A DNA stretch of 12,547 bases from Owenia fusiformis (Eukaryota; Annelida; Polychaeta; Sabellida; Oweniidae), in contig CAIIXF020000426.1 of the NCBI GenBank assembly GCA_903813345.2, positions 954-13,500 of the forward strand, in the 5' to 3' direction. Below, piece after piece: positions 7,691 to 12,547 of this stretch; the stretch's first letter is position 1, and each line of letters begins with the position of its first letter. The notes beneath the pieces were generated by a model, which saw only the letters and a program-made list of their open reading frames with translations, was not told the origin of the DNA and made no database searches. A program made the position numbers and the translations under genes.

Positions 7691-9395
7691 TTTAGTGAAT
7701 TGAATGTGATATATACAAGAAATCATATTACCCAATTGTGCATCACATTGCTTGAATATTAAAATGTCAACTACTGCAAGATGTTGACAAAATACAATGC
7801 CTGGATATAGCAAATGTAAACAAGCCTTATGGATATATAATGGATTATGCTTGAGCGATGAAGAAGGATGGATTATTAAAATACTGACCATAGAAATCAG
7901 CCTCTTGATATATATTTTATAACATTTTGAATATCAGTGCTTAGAGACAACACATAACCATCATCAAAAGTAAACTGTTGTGAGAGAGGACTGACAACTA
8001 GACCCTGATTGAAAGCATTGCTTACTGTACATTTACTACAGTGTAAACTAAATCAGACAAGGTTAAAATTCAAATGATTAAATGTTCTTCAGGAAATATA
8101 TACAGTTTTTATTAAGTACTGGTTAATCATAGTAAATCTGATCAAGTATGAACATAGACATGTTTTGTATGTCTCTGGTATGAGAATTTAGGGGTTACAT
8201 AATAGGTTATCACGGGTTTTCATGTCGAAGTGGGTGCACACATTTCTGCATGAAAATACTGGATGCCTTTTATTCCTTGAGATAAATTTGATTTTCATGA
8301 TAAATTGCATTTACTTTCTGGTTGTTCAATTAACTTTTTGAAGTCAAGTTAGGTCTGATTTAAGATATTGATATTCTTTTTGCCGTTGATTTGTTGTAGG
8401 TCAAGGACAAATTCTATGTGGTTATGATTCTATTCTATTTCTTCTAGCCAGTGGATGCTATATATACAGTAAACTTACATCTGAATGTGTATATATTGGG
8501 GGAGGTTAAATGCTATTCTAAATAATTTAGTATTGAACCATTTAATAAAAATGGAAATCAATGAATACAAATATTGATAACATTAATGTGTCATTACAGT
8601 TTTTAGTTTATCATCAGTCGATACAATTCTGTAACAAATAATGTATCTATTTTAAACAATATTGATTTTAAAGTGATCTAAGTTAGGGCAGAATTTCATG
8701 TTAACTTATTTTAAGTACAGTGTCATTGTAGTAGGCAAGCATATTTGATATAAAAATATTATCTTTCCTTAACAATGAATTCGATTTGAAGAATCGCTAA
8801 TGGCAGCTTGCATGTAGCTTTGCATAATGCATATGTATGGCAAGTTTGGAATAAGAGGCTAGAGGTGAAACATTGTTTTTAGTCTTCTGTCTTGTTGCTT
8901 GGCAACTTTCTTAAATAATATAAACATATTCTACTTTACTAACCTTTGACTTTGGGATAACATGACATTCGTGAAACCAGGAAATTGTAGTAAACAATTG
9001 AATTTATAGTAAACAATACATTTCAAAGTAAACAAGAATAGTAAACAATTGTGAATTTTTAATAACACATGTGTTTCAGAGTGTCCTTATATTTTGCAAC
9101 TTCAAATATCACTATTTAATCATGCATGTTCTTTTATACTGCTGATATACTGCTTTAAGAAAACATACCATGCATACTTTTGCATTGACAAAATGAAACA
9201 AAAATTGTAAAATAAACTTTTATTAAATATTAATGCGTTTGAAGAACAGTTATTATATGGAGTAAAACTCTGTAAAACTTTGTTGTAATTGCAAAGTTGG
9301 TGGTAATGAAACATTCTTGTTTTCTTTATTGAATATTTTAGTCGACAATGTTTATTGAACAAATATTTTGTGTTTGAGGACAAACACTTTTAATT
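7691..9395 (+). other. Non-coding interior of LTR element, part 2
   Basis: AT-rich with no supported ORF on either strand. The one long minus-strand frame (9120-9383) has no recognisable domain. A second G-rich tract, ATTGGGGGAGGTTAAA, lies near 8495-8510 and could be an internal polypurine tract, but no LTR-like sequence follows it. Confidence 0.5.
8988..9051 (+). repeat. Short TAGTAAACAAT repeats, four copies
   Basis: TAGTAAACAATTGAATTTA at 8988, TAGTAAACAATACATTT at 9007, AGTAAACAAG near 9027 and TAGTAAACAATTGTGAATTT at 9039. The irregular spacing of 12-19 bases suggests local slippage. Confidence 0.65.
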
Positions 9396-9408
9396 AAGTT
9401 GGGGGTAA
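9396..9408 (+). other. Polypurine tract before right LTR
   Basis: AAGTTGGGGGTAA directly abuts the TG of the right LTR, the expected position for the plus-strand primer. The upstream phrase GAGGACAAACA (near 9376) plus AAGTTGGGGG resembles the 3' end of Ty3/Gypsy elements of plants. Confidence 0.75.
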
Positions 9409-10091
9409 TGAAACAGGGTTTAGGTTTTCATATAAATTAAATTTTGGTACAAACTTCATTTTTATATTACATTGATTTAGGTTTCAAGATATATGTTATT
9501 GTTCTATACATTTGATGTACATCATTTCTATTCTTTTTTCCTCTTTTGTTCATTTGCACTCAATACGTGCTATCATTCATAAATAACATTAAAATCTTGG
9601 CTCTTTTCATATTGTTATGTCTTTTCTATCAGGAAAGTTCCAATTCCCATAAACGAGGATTTTTTAGTTCAGGATATTCCAGTGTATTACATAATCCACT
9701 TGGCTTTCTATTGGTCCAAATGTTGGTTCCTCATGGGAATCAACATTTGCCTCCATTTAGAGGAGGTTTAAGAAGTCCAGTAGATTTTGATTTGATATTA
9801 TCTTTAATTTGTTATTTATTGGTTCATTTATTTGGTAATTATGGGAAATTTTTATTCGCCTCCTTTTTGGAACCTTCCCTGTGGAACTTTCCATACTTTC
9901 GGACTTTTCTTGATGATCATCTCAGAATATCATCTTTAGAACAGTTTTTTACCAACGATCACAACACAACGTAGGGAAATATGTAAAATATTGTACTTGG
10001 ATTGAATTTTAACTTGGATTATAGAAAATAAACTTTTAGGCTGTTTACTTACTTTTTGTGTTACTTTATTAGAACCTAAAAAACTGTTTCA
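9409..10091 (+). repeat. Right LTR
   Basis: 683 bp, same ends as the left LTR. Differences from it: T to A in GGTTC, TTTAG to TTTTG at the acceptor-like site, three changes in the region matching 6115-6165, one extra T near 9950, and two changes near 10064. The T insertion shifts the long open frame. AATAAA is at 10027-10032. Confidence 0.88.
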
Positions 10092-10866
10092 CAAGACCGA
10101 ATGAAGTGTCTGATGTGTTTTCTAAAACAATATAGAGAAAAGTCTATATATATAATTCAAATTATAATGTTACCATCCAAAATATGCCCATTAAATTGAC
10201 GATGTGTAAAATTTTCAGAATGTTTTGATGACTGGTTTAAGAGAAACGCGTGTTCAAAAAGTTCATCATATCGATACCACTCCTTTGCAAGGTCAAATGT
10301 TAAGGTCATCAAGCTAAATCACAAACTGTGTTTTCTTAGTTTCTCAATGATGATTACAAATCAATATTTTTTGATGAAAGTCGGAATATATATTCCACTA
10401 AAGGTTCTACACATATAAGCAATTGACTGTCTATTAAAATTGTGCGCCAGTTTTGAGATATTAGACCTCAACAACTGAAAAAGGTCAGATTTCGAATTTT
10501 TGAACAAACATTTTTTAAGATCATCAAAAGTATTCGAACGACCCTTGTATTTAGGAGTATATACGCGATAAAATGTGACCTATGTTCATTAGTAGTAGAG
10601 GACAGTGATGCAGAGTCATTTAAGTTAATGTAGGCTTACTTGATGTCTATGCAAATAAAAGCAATAATATACTTACATTTTGTGAATTGTGTTATATTTG
10701 GTCTATATTTAACGTAAGAGAGTATTGCTCGATGATTTATTAATGATAAAACTCATTATTAGTTGATACATAAATAAAGGGGGGCACTAAAAACTAGCTT
10801 TCGAATGATGTTGGTTTTTAGTGTCCCCAAGGGGACATTCAAAACTTCAAGGGGACACTTAAAACT
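10092..10866. other. Non-coding interior, right half of Ginger1-like element
   Basis: No supported ORF. It carries the diverged repeat partner of 4905-5110 (about 10290-10495) and ends in a cluster of GTGTCCCC/GGGGACAC motifs. Confidence 0.5.
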
Positions 10867-10896
10867 TGTCCCACGGACACTGGTCACTGGGGACAC
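10781..10896. repeat. Subterminal GTGTCCCC motif cluster with hairpins
   Basis: GTGTCCCC or its complement appears at 10821-10828 (+), 10831-10838 (-, GGGGACAT), 10851-10858 (-) and 10889-10896 (-), with GGGGCAC at 10781-10787. AGTGTCCCC-AA-GGGGACATT forms a tight hairpin. GGGGCACTAAAAAC (10781-10794) pairs with GTTTTTAGTGTCCCC (10814-10828). The left end holds the same motif at 4313-4320 and ATGTCCCC at 4452-4459. These are candidate transposase-binding sites. Confidence 0.7.
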
Positions 10897-10910
10897 TTAT
10901 ATCTGTTACA
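10867..10910 (-). repeat. Right TIR of Ginger1-like element
   Basis: Inverted copy of 4299-4343, ending ...ATATCTGTTACA directly before CCGG. It is one nucleotide shorter than the left TIR. Confidence 0.88.
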
Positions 10911-10914
10911 CCGG
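10911..10914. repeat. Target site duplication CCGG, right copy
   Basis: Follows the right TIR. The DIRS-like pol frame resumes here, with the GGG codon at 10913 followed by codons for FIPYDKKSKW. Confidence 0.85.
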
Positions 10915-11227
10915 GTTTATCCCATATGATAAAAAATCCAAATGGGAACCAAGTCAAAAACAAAAATGGTTGGGCTTCGACATTGATTTGATGGAAGGAA
11001 ATATCAAAGTTCCAGAGAAAAAACTGTTAGATGTGCTGGAAAGGGTAGGTAGTCTATTAAAACATGCAAATTGTACTACAGCGAGATTCGTTGCAGCAGT
11101 AGTAGGTAAACTGGTAGCTTTAAGACACGCAATAGGCGACTTGTGTTTGCTGAAAACAAGATCACTGCAAGTTGTTATAGCATGCAAATCAAACTGGGAT
11201 GTACTTATTAGGCTACCAAAACAACTT
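10911..11227 (+). pseudogene. pol continued: RT C-terminal part and connection
   Basis: The RT resumes on the far side of the insertion. Codons for FIPYDKKSKWEPSQKQKWLG continue the LVKAG left at 4298. WLGFDIDL is the conserved RT segment after the catalytic box; the helical connection to RNase H follows. The frame ends at TGA 11228, but family similarity leaves it near RLPKQ (11210-11224), where it runs into a deletion junction. The ATG at 10805 lies inside the inserted transposon, so it is not a real start for this segment. Confidence 0.8.
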
Positions 11228-11546
11228 TGAAAATCAAGTGTGTCACAATCTATGGACATCAGGTCAAGCTAGAAAGAGCAGTACTTGGAGGGAGCTCATG
11301 GCAGTTTTGAACACTCTGTTATCATTAATCCATCTTCTTCAAAATCAAAACATCAAGTGGTTTGCTGATAATAAAAATGTCGCATCTATAATTCAAAAGG
11401 GTAGCATGAAGGAAGAACTTCAGAGCATTGCGTTGTGCATTCATCAAGTGTGCAAAGGCGAAATGTACAAGTGGATAGAGTGGATACCCAGAAATCTGAA
11501 TGAAAGGGCAGATGAGATCAGTAAGATCACAGACTTTGATGACTGG
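11225..11546 (+). pseudogene. pol continued: RNase H with N-terminal deletion
   Basis: A different frame from the RT segment. It keeps the RNase H Glu in STWRELMAV (GAG 11292-11294), the second Asp in WFADNKN (GAT 11367-11369) and the last Asp in ERADEIS (GAT 11511-11513). The first strand, with the catalytic DAS-type aspartate expected some residues before QVCHNLWTS, is absent: the RT connection runs straight into GYQNNFENQ. The frame change and the lost residues point to an internal deletion whose junction is near CCAAAACAACTTT (11216-11228). With one catalytic Asp gone, this RNase H cannot work. Confidence 0.8.
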
Positions 11547-12000
11547 ATGGGGTATACGTATTACTTGGGATGTTTTCAATTATTTGAATGCACTTTTGGG
11601 TCCGTTGACTATAGATCATTTCGCAAATGTACATAACAGCAAGTTGCCATGTTTCAATTCAAGATATTTCAGTCCCGAAGCACAGGCAGCAGATGCATTC
11701 ACACAAAGCTGGATGCTTCACAACAATTGGTTTGTACCACCATGCTGCATGGTAGCTAAAACATTCAGGTATATAGTCCAACAGAGAGCAAAGGGTACTC
11801 TGGTTGTGCCAAAGTGGAAGTCGGCTGTGTATTGGCCGTTGATTCATGATGGTATACGGTATCACCCATGCATAAAACAGGTGATAGAATTTCCATGCGG
11901 TGGTCATTACTTTGTTACTGGCTCACAGAAAAACTGTATCTTTAATAATCCACAGGGATTTTCAAGCGAGCTGCTCGCTTTAAGGATCAGTCATGACTGA
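11547..12000 (+). pseudogene. pol continued: methyltransferase-like C-terminal region
   Basis: A third frame. A 4-nt insertion (ATGG, 11547-11550) after the DDW codons shifts the reading; from GGT 11551 the frame runs open to TGA 11998-12000. The protein includes IDHFANVHNSKLP, FNSRYFSPEA, DAFTQSW, WFVPPCC (PP codons 11737-11742), LVVPKWKS and LLALRISHD. This matches the region after RNase H in DIRS pol proteins that is related to phage Dam-type N6-adenine methyltransferases. The usual NPP/DPP catalytic motif reads VPP here, so activity is doubtful even in the parent. The closing LALRIS motif suggests 12000 is the natural pol end. Confidence 0.72.
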
Positions 12001-12049
12001 TTATGATCTCAGAGGATCAGTGAACAATATGTAATATGGACAGTTGTAT

Positions 12050-12101
12050 GTGAGTGAATCTGTATAGCTTTTAAAATATTCGATGTTTCCTTTATTTTCA
12101 G
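12050..12101 (+). other. Possible short spliceosomal intron before recombinase
   Basis: Donor-like GTGAGT at 12050-12055 and a pyrimidine tract with acceptor, TTTCCTTTATTTTCAG, ending at 12101. The interval is 52 bp, short for an animal intron, so another donor upstream is possible. The alternative is no intron, with translation of the recombinase from ATG 12083. Confidence 0.3.
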
Positions 12102-12547
12102 TTCAAGATGTAGATATCTTCAGCAGCGAAACCTGGACGCAAGTGATAGACGTTTGCAGTAGTAATGACGCTTTGAAGGACGTTCCCGTCGAAATGATGA
12201 ATTTGGCCTTTAAGAGCAGAGAAAACAAGACACTTACAAAGTACAAGTCAGGTTTTGAACGTTTTAAAAGCTGGTGCTATGGGCTTACTTTTGACGCTTT
12301 ACCAGCAAATCATATCCACGTTTCCATTTATTTGTTGAGTATCTAGCAAACTTCTTACAGCTACAGTCAAATTATTGCTGCTAAATACAGTATAGCTTGG
12401 GCACACAGTTTAGCATGTTTGCCTAACCCCTGTGAGCATCAACTCATTAAAATTATTACTGAAGGTGCGTCACGTCAAAGGCATAACAAAATTTCAAAGA
12501 AGTCACCTATAACAGTTGAAAAGATCGTGCATAGATTTGCTAAGGAG
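12083..12547 (+). pseudogene. Tyrosine recombinase N-terminal part, with in-frame TAG, truncated by window
   Basis: The frame opens at ATG 12083 (or at an exon start after AG 12101). It reads through a SAM-like core-binding domain: LTKYKSGFERFKSWC, HIHVSIYLLS, then TAG at 12344-12346. The frame then continues with SYSQIIAAKYSIAWAHSLA and SPITVEKIVHRF up to the window end. This is the N-terminal DNA-binding domain of DIRS tyrosine recombinases, the enzyme that integrates the circular cDNA. The catalytic R-H-R-Y residues lie beyond the window. The TAG makes this copy non-functional unless suppressed. Confidence 0.78.

Larger units (their letters stand above)
5754..10091 (+). mobile_element. Non-autonomous LTR retrotransposon (LARD-like), about 4.3 kb
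   Basis: Two nearly identical direct repeats (5754-6435, 9409-10091) begin TGAAACAG and end CTGTTTCA, the TG...CA form of LTRs. A primer-binding-like site (6437-6452) follows the left LTR, and a polypurine tract (AAGTTGGGGG, 9396-9405) precedes the right one, which fixes the plus orientation. The 2.97-kb interior has no gag, protease, RT, RNase H or integrase, so mobilisation would need enzymes from another element. Flanks read CAAA before and CAAG after, a possible 4-bp target duplication with one change. LTR differences are 7 substitutions plus one T indel, indicating a recent insertion. Confidence 0.85.
4299..10910. mobile_element. Ginger1-like non-autonomous DNA transposon, itself interrupted
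   Basis: The element has 44/45-bp TIRs beginning TGTAACAGAT and is flanked by CCGG. Ginger1 transposons, which use a Gypsy-integrase-like transposase, are known for CCGG/CCGT target duplications and TG-type termini, so that family is the best fit. The assignment rests on target site and ends only, because no transposase is encoded. Without the LTR retrotransposon at 5754-10091 and its 4-bp duplication, the element would be about 2.27 kb. Contents: tRNA-like stretch (4542-4619), foldback repeat (5445-5736), and GTGTCCCC motifs clustered near both ends. Confidence 0.75.
2862..12547 (+). mobile_element. DIRS-like tyrosine-recombinase retrotransposon, interrupted and truncated by window edge
   Basis: The element has gag-like, reverse transcriptase/RNase H/methyltransferase-like and tyrosine-recombinase ORFs in that order on the plus strand. 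This is the coding order of DIRS-type retroelements, which use a tyrosine recombinase rather than a DDE integrase. Its left terminal repeat must lie before 2862 but cannot be delimited, and its right end is beyond the window. It is split in pol by 4299-10910. Two in-frame TAG codons, an internal deletion with frame change and a 4-nt insertion show that this copy is inactive. DIRS versus PAT versus Ngaro cannot be settled without the terminal repeats. The methyltransferase-like region favours DIRS/PAT over Ngaro. Confidence 0.85.

Noticed and set aside
7374-7891. Two minus-strand ORFs across the 49-bp array
   Set aside because: 49 is not a multiple of three, so the repeated motifs appear in shifting frames; the ORFs are by-products of the minisatellite.
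8491-8512. Internal G-rich tract as the end of a second LTR element
   Set aside because: The sequence following it does not recur elsewhere in the window, so no LTR can be shown.
9120-9383. 87-codon minus-strand ORF
   Set aside because: Asn/Lys/Phe-rich translation of AT-rich DNA immediately before the PPT, with no recognisable domain.
10805-10912. ATG 10805 as the start of a pol protein
   Set aside because: This part lies within the inserted transposon and its right TIR; only the sequence from 10911 on belongs to pol.

Overview
The window is AT-rich eukaryotic DNA made almost entirely of mobile elements. No host gene, rRNA gene or CRISPR array is visible. The reasons for calling it eukaryotic are a DIRS-like retroelement with a CCHC gag-like protein, an ATG in strong Kozak context, splice-like signals, a Pol III A/B-box-like stretch, and TIR and LTR elements. 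The gag and pol sequences are of the kind I associate with DIRS elements of marine invertebrates. A bivalve or other mollusc is my best guess, held with low confidence.

Layout: (1) 1-1935 is a non-coding element with 38-bp terminal inverted repeats. It contains about 4.3 tandem copies of an 84-89 bp unit and two diverged copies of a larger block. (2) 1936-2861 is non-coding and leads into a DIRS-like tyrosine-recombinase retrotransposon. That element runs from 2862 past the right edge: intact gag-like ORF (2862-3581), overlapping pol (from 3553), and the N-terminal part of the tyrosine recombinase (from about 12083). (3) pol is split just after the RT catalytic box by a 6.6-kb insertion at 4299-10910. 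The insertion has 44/45-bp TIRs starting TGTAACA and a CCGG target duplication, the hallmark of Ginger1 DNA transposons. No transposase is present, so it is non-autonomous. (4) Inside it lies a second insertion, a 4.3-kb non-autonomous LTR retrotransposon at 5754-10091. Its 682/683-bp LTRs begin TG and end CA and differ by 7 substitutions and 1 indel. It has a primer-binding-like site, a polypurine tract, and a 49-bp minisatellite where gag-pol would be.

The nesting gives an order of events: DIRS-like element first, Ginger1-like insertion next, LTR element last and recent. The DIRS-like copy is dead even without the insertions. It carries two in-frame TAG codons (3742, 12344), a deletion that removes the first RNase H aspartate with a frame change near 11220, and a 4-nt insertion at 11547-11550. 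Reading across the CCGG junction resumes pol in frame at the exact codon, which proves the insertion boundary independently of the TIRs.

Nothing here is a clear new gene system. The points most worth following up are the triple nesting with its codon-level target site, the non-coding LTR family with PBS and PPT signals resembling plant Ty3/Gypsy elements, its minisatellite cargo, and the TIR element with ATGACGTCAT in both ends.
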